NCBI GenBank assembly: GCA_018056145.1 | Contig: JAGPGE010000075.1 | Location: forward strand, 1 to 13,076 | DNA: 13,076 nucleotides | Direction of reading: 5' to 3' | Origin: Armatimonadota bacterium | Lineage (GTDB): Bacteria; Armatimonadota; Zipacnadia; Zipacnadales; JABUFB01 | Part shown: positions 4,823 through 11,448 of the stretch, one piece after another | Layout: each line of letters opens with the position of its first letter | Numbering within the stretch: the stretch's first letter is position 1 | Program-made: the position numbers and the translations under genes | Notes under the pieces: generated by a model | Told to the model about the DNA's origin: nothing | What the model saw: the letters and a program-made list of their open reading frames with translations, nothing else | The model's database searches: none

Positions 4823-7303
4823 ATGATCCGTCTCGCCACCGTCGCCCTCTTGTTGAGTGCCGCGCTTGCCGCCAATGCTGACACGCAAGGCCCCGCAATG
4901 TCCCGCAATCTCCTGGCCAATCCCACCTTCGAGTTCCACGCACTCGGCCCGCACCGCACCGGGCGCGCTGATGGCTACATGTCGCGCAACGTGGCTTTCT
5001 GGAATACCGACGCCTGGGGCGACATCACGGTCATCCGGGAATCCCACGCGCCGGTGGAGATCCGCCCCGGTTTCTCCGCCGGGAATCTGGTGTCCATCCA
5101 GCCAGGCAAGCGGTTCTGGCAGTTCTTCACCTTGCCCGAAGCCGGTCTCGCACACGGGGAGGCGCTGAGCCTGCTGGTCTACGGCAACCAGCCCGCGGCG
5201 GGTGCTCTCAAGGCGAGTGTGCGGCTGATGAAACTGGACAGCGAGGACGGGACGTGGAACCCCAAGGATTTCGGGATGCCCCGCGACGAGTCTTTCCCGA
5301 GACACTCCCGGGGCGAGCTGGTGGTGGCGCGCAGCTATGATGCCACTTCGGACCAGACGGGGCCGGTGGAACTGCGCATCGAGAACGCGCTGATCGAGGG
5401 CAAGGTCACGATTGGGCCGGATTCCCACTCGGATGACATCAACACGGTGGGCATTGAGGTGCTGTTCGAGAACACCTCGGCAGACCTGCCTGTGTGGGTC
5501 TGGTTCCCCACGCTCTGCGTGGGAAAAGCCGCGCAGGCGCGATTACTGCCGGGTCGCCAGGTGCAGCCCTATTACCGGGGAATTCCGCGGACGATCCAGA
5601 AGCTGTGGAAGGGCGAGCCGCTGCACATCATCCTCATGGGCTCCAGCATCGACCGGGGCAGCGCAAACCCGCCCATGTACCTGTACGACGAGGACCCGAA
5701 CTCCCCCACCTTCAAGCAGCCGAAAGCGGAGGGTGCTTTCAACGCGGAACTCGTGGGCCGGCCTGATCTGGACGGCTACATCGGCTGGTGGCAGCACTAC
5801 TTCGACTACGCCGGGCGGCTGCGCCTCGAGCTGATGCGCAAGTTCGACCTGCCTGTGAACAAGCTGCTGCTGAACATCATGGCCTGCGACGGGTCCTGTG
5901 TGGGTGAGGCGCACTCGGGTCTTGCGGACTACTGCTCGCTAGCGATCCCGCCCGACGAGAACATGAACGGGCACAAGAAGGGCAGGTCGTGGCAGGAGCT
6001 CTACCCGGACCTGTTCGCGCGACCGGAAGGCCCCCGGCCGGACCTGGTGATCTTCGGCAGCGGCGCCAACGAGAAGACCGACACCCCTGATGAGATTGCG
6101 GTGTTCGAAGCCACGATTCGCTGGATCCAGCACCACTATCCAGACACCGAGTTCCTCTTCTGCATGTTCCAGAACTATGGGTCCTACACGCCGAATACCG
6201 CCGACCTGATGGCCCTGAGCCTGCGCTACCAGATCCCGTTCATCGACTACGGCAAAGTGGCCGACGACCTGGTGCGCTGGTGCAATCGCTATGCGCTGGT
6301 TCCGAAGGACGGGCATCCCCAAGCGGCAGCGCATTACCTTTGGTTCAAGCAACTCGAGAAGGCTTTCGAATGCTGGGACCCGGTTGAGGCCGGGCAGCCG
6401 CAACTGCAACTGCCTGAGCGCGTGCATCCGAACACTTACGGGTGGGAAGGGGACATGATCACCTTCGGCCCGGACAGCCCGCGCATCCGGGGCAGTATGT
6501 TCGTGTTCGAAGACACCGCCATCAATTGCTGGGGCAGCGTGAACGGTGACCCGGTGCCCTACGTGGACGGCGAGAAGCAGGCCTCACGGCGCAGTTCGCC
6601 CAACCGCGATGTGCGCAACTCCCTCTTCCGGTACGGTCGCGCGAGATTGGGTGACCGGCATATCCTGGAACTCGCCGGTCCCGAGGCGAAACTGACCTAC
6701 GTGGACGCCAAGGTCTGCCCAGGACGCCGATTCTTCCCGGTGGACCACCCGCTGTGGGATCTGCAGGGCCGCGAGAGTGAGCCATTCGCATCCGAGTGGG
6801 GATCGCCGTGCGGTGACCGGCAGGCAGTGCTTTCCGAAGGACAGGCGGCGGAGATTGACGTGGTGGCCACGGACTTCTCCGTGGCGTGGGTGGATGCGCC
6901 GGATGGCGGGACGCTGCGGGTGCTGGTGGACGGGGCGGAGAAAGCGGTCATCGAGGCCAACCAGCCGTACACGGACACGACCGGCGCCGCCCATTATCTC
7001 GAGAACCGCCGGGGCGTTTTGAACCTGCCCTACGGCCTGCACCGGGTGCGGGTGGAAGTGACCGCGGGCACGGTGCCGCTCCTGGGGCTGTTCGCGTATG
7101 ATTCCAGGCCGAACCTGTCCAATGAACGCCGTGTGCGGGGCATCGCGACGGCGGGGGAGACTGTGCGGTTCACGCGGCCCTTCAAGGCGCGTCCACTGGT
7201 GCTGTGTGACGGAGGGCTGGTGGTGCAGACCGAAGATTCCGGCCCGGACTTCATCACCTTCAGTGGCGAGGGCACCGGAGCGTTCGAGGCGGTGGGAGAG
7301 TAG
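4823..7303 (+). CDS. Large secreted SGNH/GDSL-type hydrolase, multidomain
   Basis: The 826-residue product starts with a signal peptide (MIRLATVALLLSAALAANA, cleavage near residue 19). About 25-235 is a beta-rich domain beginning NLLANPTFEF, like carbohydrate-binding N-terminal modules. The SGNH core spans about 265-515. Block I is ILMGSSIDRG (G273, S275 as probable nucleophile; the usual GDS reads GSS). A Gly-rich ACDGSCVGEAHSG lies at 354-366, block III is FGSGANE (N416, giving G-x-N) and block V is DGHPQAAAH (D496, H498). The set fits an esterase or acetylhydrolase, perhaps acting on acetylated polysaccharide outside the cell; the substrate is inference. Residues from about 530 on are beta-rich without a family I recognise. 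It is divergent from the TPR gene, and the downstream gene is convergent, so it is probably monocistronic. Confidence 0.78.
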   Translation: MIRLATVALLLSAALAANADTQGPAMSRNLLANPTFEFHALGPHRTGRADGYMSRNVAFWNTDAWGDITVIRESHAPVEIRPGFSAGNLVSIQPGKRFWQFFTLPEAGLAHGEALSLLVYGNQPAAGALKASVRLMKLDSEDGTWNPKDFGMPRDESFPRHSRGELVVARSYDATSDQTGPVELRIENALIEGKVTIGPDSHSDDINTVGIEVLFENTSADLPVWVWFPTLCVGKAAQARLLPGRQVQPYYRGIPRTIQKLWKGEPLHIILMGSSIDRGSANPPMYLYDEDPNSPTFKQPKAEGAFNAELVGRPDLDGYIGWWQHYFDYAGRLRLELMRKFDLPVNKLLLNIMACDGSCVGEAHSGLADYCSLAIPPDENMNGHKKGRSWQELYPDLFARPEGPRPDLVIFGSGANEKTDTPDEIAVFEATIRWIQHHYPDTEFLFCMFQNYGSYTPNTADLMALSLRYQIPFIDYGKVADDLVRWCNRYALVPKDGHPQAAAHYLWFKQLEKAFECWDPVEAGQPQLQLPERVHPNTYGWEGDMITFGPDSPRIRGSMFVFEDTAINCWGSVNGDPVPYVDGEKQASRRSSPNRDVRNSLFRYGRARLGDRHILELAGPEAKLTYVDAKVCPGRRFFPVDHPLWDLQGRESEPFASEWGSPCGDRQAVLSEGQAAEIDVVATDFSVAWVDAPDGGTLRVLVDGAEKAVIEANQPYTDTTGAAHYLENRRGVLNLPYGLHRVRVEVTAGTVPLLGLFAYDSRPNLSNERRVRGIATAGETVRFTRPFKARPLVLCDGGLVVQTEDSGPDFITFSGEGTGAFEAVGE

Positions 7304-7433
7304 GGAGATAGCCGGCCTCAACCCCCTGCCCCTCTCCTCCGCGGTGAGGCAGCTCAGGATGAGGAGGAAGGCGACGGTGGACAGGCAGAGGCTGGGAGGG
7401 ATGGGACGACGCCGGAAATGGTGGTCCGCCCGG
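7304..7433. other. Convergent intergenic gap
   Basis: A 130-nt GC-rich spacer separates the stop of the SGNH hydrolase (plus) from the stop of the epimerase gene (minus). Short purine/pyrimidine blocks (CTCCTC and GAGGAG) could pair over a large loop, but I see no convincing terminator with a T-tract on either strand and no gene. Confidence 0.5.
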
Positions 7434-8093
7434 TTACTCCCCTGCCAGCCGGCGCAGTTCCTCCACGGCCCCGCGGTAGCCTTCGGGGTGCTTCACGAAC
7501 CACGAGCCGGTGACGATCACGTCCACTCCGGCGTTGATCACCAGCGGCGCGGTGTGAGAGTTGATGCCGCCATCTACCGAAATCAGGGTGTCCAGGCCCA
7601 TGCGGTCGATGGTTTCACGCAGGAGCTCGATCTTGCGCAGCGAGCCGGGCATGAACTCCTGGCCTCCAGCGCCGGGCTCCACGCTCATGACCATCACCAT
7701 GTCCGCGGCAGGCAGGATGGTCTCCAGTTCGACCAGCGGCGTGGCGGGGTTGTAGACGATCCCCGACCTCACGCCCAGGCCGCGGATGCGCTCGAGGAGA
7801 CGCACCGGACGCGGGTCGACTTCGGCCTGGAACATGATGCTGTCCGCTCCGGCGCGGGCGTAGGCCTCGATCTGCGCGTCCGGATTGGCGATCATCAGGT
7901 GAACGTCGAAAGGCGCATCAGTCAGCTCGCGCAGTGCCTTGATAACGATGGGGCCGTAGGTAAGGTTTTCAACGAAATGACCGTCCATGCAGTCGAAGTG
8001 GACCCAGTCGGCGCCGGCGTCCACGAAGTCCACGACTTCCTGGCCGAGCTTGCGGAAATCAGCGGCCAGGGTGGATGGAGAGATTCTGATCAA
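7434..8093 (-). CDS. Ribulose-phosphate 3-epimerase family protein
   Basis: The 219-residue TIM barrel has the family's motifs in order: ISPSTLAADF (S7), VHFDCMDGHF (H32, D34), FDVHLMI (H65), GIVYNPATPL, MSVEPGAGGQ and ISVDGGIN (D174). The metal ligands H32, D34, H65 and D174 are retained, so it should be an active epimerase, normally interconverting ribulose-5-P and xylulose-5-P in the pentose phosphate pathway. Several positions differ from E. coli Rpe: Q89 replaces the His of FHxE, E42 replaces Pro in VPN, E139 replaces Asn, and A142 replaces Phe in NPGFGGQ. A related ketose-phosphate epimerase is therefore possible. The start is TTG 8093, supported by GAGGAG 6 nt upstream and by the barrel's first strand beginning at once. 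Confidence 0.88.
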   Translation of the reverse strand: MIRISPSTLAADFRKLGQEVVDFVDAGADWVHFDCMDGHFVENLTYGPIVIKALRELTDAPFDVHLMIANPDAQIEAYARAGADSIMFQAEVDPRPVRLLERIRGLGVRSGIVYNPATPLVELETILPAADMVMVMSVEPGAGGQEFMPGSLRKIELLRETIDRMGLDTLISVDGGINSHTAPLVINAGVDVIVTGSWFVKHPEGYRGAVEELRRLAGE

Positions 8094-8137
8094 GGCAGGC
8101 TCCTCTTCGGCAGGCGAGTAGCCGGGTTGTCCGGCCT

Positions 8138-8166
8138 TTGACTCACTTCCGACACGGGTGTAATCT
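8138..8166 (+). promoter_or_regulatory. Candidate promoter for the EamA transporter
   Basis: The -35 TTGACT (8138-8143) is separated by a 17-nt spacer from the -10-like TAATCT (8161-8166). The -35 is 5/6 consensus and the -10 only 3/6, though it keeps the key A2 and T6. It would give a leader of about 75 nt containing a long GC hairpin. Confidence 0.4.
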
Positions 8167-8172
8167 ACTGCA

Positions 8173-8206
8173 GCCCGGAACGGCCGGCGACGCCGCCCAG
8201 CCGGGC
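8173..8206. other. Long imperfect hairpin in the rpe/EamA divergent gap
   Basis: The outer stem GCCCGG (8173-8178)/CCGGGC (8201-8206) encloses a 3x3 internal loop. An inner stem around CGGC (8185-8188)/GCCG (8192-8195) follows, with one bulge. It lies in the predicted leader of the EamA gene, and on the opposite strand upstream of the epimerase gene. It could be a leader structure; no known riboswitch is recognised. Confidence 0.4.
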
Positions 8207-8249
8207 ACTAGATCATTCTCCAAAGCCGCGCCAATCCCTGCCTGGTGAG

Positions 8250-9188
8250 ATGAGACCGTTGGCCGAACCGGCTATCAGCGAAAGACCCGTGGTGCGCGAG
8301 AGGACCATCGACCCCATGCTGCTGTCGGTGGCAGTGGTGTGGGGGCTGAACCCGGTGGCCAACAAGTGGGTCCTCGAGGCCATGGGGCCGGCGGGAGTGC
8401 TGGCTTTCCGCTACGTGGGCTGCACGGTTGTGCTGCTGTGGGCGGCCTGGCGCATCAATGGCCGGGCGGCTTTCCACGCATCCACGCCACCGCTGACCAT
8501 GTGGATCGTCGGGGCGCTGGTGGGCGCCCAGCAACTCATGTACATCTATGCGCTGGACTGGACCACGGCGAGTGAGGGCGCACTGCTTATCAGCGTGGCG
8601 CCCATCTGGACGGCGCTCGCGGGTGCCGCGCTGGGCATGGAGCGGATTGGCGGCGCCAACTGGCTGGGAATCTTCGCCGCGGCCGGCGGGGTGGCCCTCT
8701 TGGTGATGGGCGGCCACAATGCGGGCCCCGAGGCAAGCCACCCGCTCGCCGGGAACCTGCTGATGCTCCTGTCTTCGCTCCTGTATGGAGGGGGAATGGT
8801 CTATCTGAAGCGCGTCATGGACCAGTACGAACCCGTGCGGGTGATGGCCTGGGCCTTCGTGTTCGGCTCGGTCATGGTGATCCCCGCCGGGTACGGGCAG
8901 CTTGTGGGCGCCGACTGGCCGCAGTTCAACGCCACCCTGTGGGGCGCGATGCTGTACTCCGCGTTCCTGTCAGGCGGGTGGGGAATGGTGGTGTGGTACC
9001 AGACAATCGCGCGGACCACGGCGGCACGGACGGCGGTGTACCAGTATCTCGTGCCGGTGGTTGCGCTTGTGGGTTCGTGGGCGCTCCTTGGCGACCGCCT
9101 GCTGCCACTGCAGTTGCTGGGCGCGGCAATTGTGATCCCGGGCCTTATCCTGGCGCGGCGGCCGGTCTTCGCAGGCCCGTCTGATTGA
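8250..9188 (+). CDS. EamA/DMT-superfamily permease
   Basis: The 312-residue hydrophobic protein has two tandem EamA repeats, about residues 22-153 and 166-304, for roughly ten transmembrane helices. Typical family segments are VVWGLNPVANKWVLE at the start of helix 1, YALDWTTASEGALLISVAPIWTAL in the first half (in two parts) and AVYQYLVPVVALVGSWALLGDR near the end. Members export or import amino acids, nucleotide sugars or other metabolites across the inner membrane; the substrate is not predictable. The start is uncertain: ATG 8250 has GGTGAG almost abutting it, and ATG 8316 just before helix 1 is an alternative. Its stop codon overlaps the -35 element of the cdaA promoter. It is divergent from the epimerase gene. 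Confidence 0.87.
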   Translation: MRPLAEPAISERPVVRERTIDPMLLSVAVVWGLNPVANKWVLEAMGPAGVLAFRYVGCTVVLLWAAWRINGRAAFHASTPPLTMWIVGALVGAQQLMYIYALDWTTASEGALLISVAPIWTALAGAALGMERIGGANWLGIFAAAGGVALLVMGGHNAGPEASHPLAGNLLMLLSSLLYGGGMVYLKRVMDQYEPVRVMAWAFVFGSVMVIPAGYGQLVGADWPQFNATLWGAMLYSAFLSGGWGMVVWYQTIARTTAARTAVYQYLVPVVALVGSWALLGDRLLPLQLLGAAIVIPGLILARRPVFAGPSD

Positions 9189-9213
9189 CCGCCAGACAGG
9201 CCTGTGCTATAGT
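9185..9213 (+). promoter_or_regulatory. Extended -10 sigma70-type promoter of cdaA-cdaR
   Basis: The -35 TTGACC (9185-9190), a 17-nt spacer and the -10 TATAGT (9208-9213) preceded by TGC (extended -10). The -35 overlaps the stop codon of the EamA gene. The spacer contains the perfect palindrome ACAGGCCTGT (9196-9205). Predicted transcription starts near 9220, leaving a leader of about 50 nt. Confidence 0.72.
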
Positions 9214-9272
9214 CACTCTGCGCGAATATACGTTCGGATAGCCGTTCAACTGAGGACCTGAACCAGCAACCG

Positions 9273-10079
9273 ATGGATTTCTGGCAGGCGATCATCGATA
9301 CGCTACGTCACGTCAGCACCGTTGACGTGATAGACATAGCCCTCATCGCCTACATCCTCTATCGGATCGCGGTTGCGGTGCGCGGAACGCGAGCCGTATC
9401 GCTGATCAAGGGGATTGCGCTCGTATTGGCGGTGTTGTGGGCCAGTCAGGTTTTGCCTACTTTCAACTGGATCATCCGCGGCGTACTCCCCACCGGCGTC
9501 ATCGCCCTCATCGTCATCTTCCAGCCCGAACTGCGCACGACCTTGGAGCGCCTTGGCCGGGGACGGCTCTTCCAGTTCCGCCTGATGGATTCACAGCAGA
9601 CGGAGCGAGTCATCAACGAGGTGCTGGACGCCTGCGAGGACTTTTCAGCGAGGCGCATCGGCGCGCTTATCGTGATGCAGCGCGATGCGCAACTGATGGA
9701 GATCACGCGCACCGGGAAGACCATCGACGGGCTGGTGTCCTCCGAACTGCTCACCACCTTGTTCGCGCCGCGCAGCCCCCTGCACGACGGCGCGGCGGTC
9801 ATTCAGGAGAGCCGGATCGTCGCCGCCGGCTGCGCCCTGCCGCATTCGGAGAACCCCGGACTGTCGGCTACAACGGGCATGCGTCACCGGGCCGCGCTTG
9901 GGCTGTCGGAGCGCACGGATGCCGTGTGCGTGGTGGTATCTGAGGAGACCGGGTACATGTCTCTGGCGGTGGAGGGCACATTGAGTCCGGGTCTGGAGCG
10001 CATCCAGATGATGGAGCGCCTCCTGTCGCTGTTTGAGTCTGACCCTCGCCAGTCCAGCATCTTCTTTTGGCGCAAGTAA
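9273..10079 (+). CDS. Diadenylate cyclase CdaA (DacA)
   Basis: The enzyme makes c-di-AMP from two ATP at the inner face of the membrane. The 268-residue product has three N-terminal transmembrane helices (about 19-36, 42-61, 68-84), then the DAC (DisA_N) domain. Both diagnostic motifs are intact: HDGAAVI with DGA at 172-174, and GMRHRAALGLSE with RHR at 204-206; EETG around 224-227 is also typical. Length and layout match CdaA of Firmicutes and other phyla. The YbbR-domain gene follows after 67 nt, the usual cdaA-cdaR pairing. A GAGGA lies 16 nt before the ATG, further than usual, with no closer Shine-Dalgarno. An 8-bp inverted repeat sits in codons 12-20. Confidence 0.95.
   Translation: MDFWQAIIDTLRHVSTVDVIDIALIAYILYRIAVAVRGTRAVSLIKGIALVLAVLWASQVLPTFNWIIRGVLPTGVIALIVIFQPELRTTLERLGRGRLFQFRLMDSQQTERVINEVLDACEDFSARRIGALIVMQRDAQLMEITRTGKTIDGLVSSELLTTLFAPRSPLHDGAAVIQESRIVAAGCALPHSENPGLSATTGMRHRAALGLSERTDAVCVVVSEETGYMSLAVEGTLSPGLERIQMMERLLSLFESDPRQSSIFFWRK
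9308..9330. promoter_or_regulatory. Inverted repeat within the 5' end of cdaA
   Basis: TCACGTCA (9308-9315), a 7-nt spacer, then TGACGTGA (9323-9330): a perfect 8-bp inverted repeat within codons 12-20 of cdaA, about 90-110 nt after the predicted transcription start. It could be an mRNA hairpin or an operator-like dyad; chance within coding sequence is not excluded. Confidence 0.35.
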
Positions 10080-10127
10080 CCGCGGGACGAGCCGCGGCAG
10101 ATACAGGCCCGGCGCGCGTGCGCGGGC
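10080..10127 (+). other. Two hairpins between cdaA and cdaR
   Basis: CCGCGG (10080-10085) and CCGCGG (10092-10097) form a 6-bp stem with a 6-nt loop right after the cdaA stop. A second hairpin pairs GCCCG (10107-10111) with CGGGC (10123-10127), extended by CGC/GCG around a GCGT loop with one bulged G. Neither has a T-tract. They may set relative expression of cdaA and cdaR by mRNA stability rather than end transcription. Confidence 0.45.
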
Positions 10128-10146
10128 ATAACGGGAACCAAAGGCC

Positions 10147-11340
10147 ATGTGGCGTGCGCTGTATCGGGCAATCCGGCATGAGCTCGGGCTGAAGCTGCTG
10201 TCGCTTCTGGCGGCGATCGCCCTGTGGCTGCATGTGATGAACACCGAGAATCCGTACCGCGGGGCAACCCTGTCCTGCGCGGTGCGGCCCTTCAACGTGC
10301 CGGATGGTCTGGAGGTCACCAAGATCCGGCCGGAGACCATCGAGGTGCGGGTGCAGGGCAGGCTCACAGCTCTGGACCGCACCCGGTTGTCGTCCTTGCG
10401 GGCGATGGCCGACCTGTCCCACGGCAAGCCGGGCCGCAATGAGGTGAAACTGTATGTGGCCGGTCTGCCGGACCGGATCACCATCGAGTCAACGGAGCGT
10501 GACACCGCCCAAATCTGGCTAGATCACCGGGTCGCCGAGCGCTTCCAGGTGAAGCCGGTGATCATCGGCAAGCCGATGGAAGGCTCCGGGCTCCTGTCTG
10601 ATGTGACCGTGGACCCGGCGCGAGTGCGGATCTCGGGCTCATCCGAGGCGATCGAGAGCGTGGCATCCGTAGTTGTCCGCGTGGACGTGACGGGCATGTC
10701 GGGCAAGCAAACGGTGACCCGTCGCGTGGAGGCGCTGGATGCCCGACAGGCCCCGGTGCAGGGGGTGACGGTGACGCCACAGCAGGTCCGGGTGGAGTTG
10801 CCCATCTACCGCGTCACAACCAAGGAGGTGCCCGTCCGGGCGCGAATCGGCGCCCCCATGGCGGGCTATACCTTGTCCGATGTACGAACCAGTCCCGACA
10901 CGGTGACCCTGAAAGGCCCGCCGGAGGCACTGCGGGGGATCACCGAGATCACGACTGCGTGGCAGAGCATCCGGGACTTGCGGACAAGCAAGGCGTATAG
11001 GGCGCCTCTGGTCATCCCAGCCGGCGTTTGGCCACTGGATGATGTCCGCAGCGTACTGGTGCGAGTGTCCGTCAGGCCTGTGGCGCCGGCTCGCGAAGAG
11101 CCCGCCGAGGGAAACGGACAGGCCGAGCCCGATGAGCAGGAGTCAGGCGAACCGCGCGAGCCTCAGGCGACCGAGCCCGAGGAGGGTCAGCTTGCTCCAG
11201 CCGCCGAAAAGCCCGGCGCGCGGAAGCCCGAGACACCGTCGCAGGATCAGACCGCGACGGAACGCACGGGCAGCCGCACTCGCCCTGGTTCCGGTGACCC
11301 GACCGAGGCAGGAGGTGATCGGCCCCAGCGAGGGCAGTAG
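10147..11340 (+). CDS. YbbR-domain protein CdaR, regulator of diadenylate cyclase
   Basis: CdaR is the extracytoplasmic partner that modulates CdaA. The 397-residue product has a short basic N-terminus, one membrane anchor at about 13-31 (LGLKLLSLLAAIALWLHVM) and about three YbbR repeats (roughly 38-125, 128-220, 222-318). Each repeat shows the recurrent pattern of a 'P..v.v.G' strand, a loop and a valine-rich strand, for example VDPARVRISGSSEAIESV and TSPDTVTLKGPPEALRGI. Residues from about 327 to the end are a disordered-looking tail rich in Glu, Pro, Gln and Gly, not part of YbbR. The gene follows cdaA in the same operon. AAAGG lies only 2 nt before the ATG, a weak ribosome-binding site. 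glmM, often the third gene, is absent here. Confidence 0.9.
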   Translation: MWRALYRAIRHELGLKLLSLLAAIALWLHVMNTENPYRGATLSCAVRPFNVPDGLEVTKIRPETIEVRVQGRLTALDRTRLSSLRAMADLSHGKPGRNEVKLYVAGLPDRITIESTERDTAQIWLDHRVAERFQVKPVIIGKPMEGSGLLSDVTVDPARVRISGSSEAIESVASVVVRVDVTGMSGKQTVTRRVEALDARQAPVQGVTVTPQQVRVELPIYRVTTKEVPVRARIGAPMAGYTLSDVRTSPDTVTLKGPPEALRGITEITTAWQSIRDLRTSKAYRAPLVIPAGVWPLDDVRSVLVRVSVRPVAPAREEPAEGNGQAEPDEQESGEPREPQATEPEEGQLAPAAEKPGARKPETPSQDQTATERTGSRTRPGSGDPTEAGGDRPQRGQ

Positions 11341-11361
11341 CAAGGATCGCACCACGCGGGG

Positions 11362-11376
11362 CTGCGCGGCGCGCAG
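11362..11376 (+). terminator. Possible hairpin after cdaR
   Basis: CTGCGC (11362-11367), loop GGC, GCGCAG (11371-11376): a 6-bp stem about 20 nt after the cdaR stop, with no T-tract. It might end or attenuate the cdaA-cdaR transcript before the next gene. Confidence 0.3.
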
Positions 11377-11448
11377 GCCTGTTCACTGCAGCACCATCAC
11401 CTATCAGACTCCTGGGCGTAGGCTACCGGTCTAAGCAAAGGGGGGACT

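Noticed and set aside
4460..5428. Minus-strand open frame (about 322 codons) across the TPR/SGNH divergent gap
   Set aside because: It runs through a promoter region and antisense to the SGNH gene; its C-terminal part is an out-of-frame shadow of the TPR gene.
7098..8141. Plus-strand open frame (about 347 codons) opposite the epimerase gene
   Set aside because: It overlaps the end of the SGNH hydrolase and all of the epimerase on the other strand; the translation is Arg/His/Gly-rich and unrecognisable.
9244..9263. GTTCA/TGAAC hairpin in the cdaA leader as a c-di-AMP riboswitch
   Set aside because: The stem is only 5 bp with a 10-nt loop, and the leader of about 50 nt is far too short for the ydaO/yuaA riboswitch.
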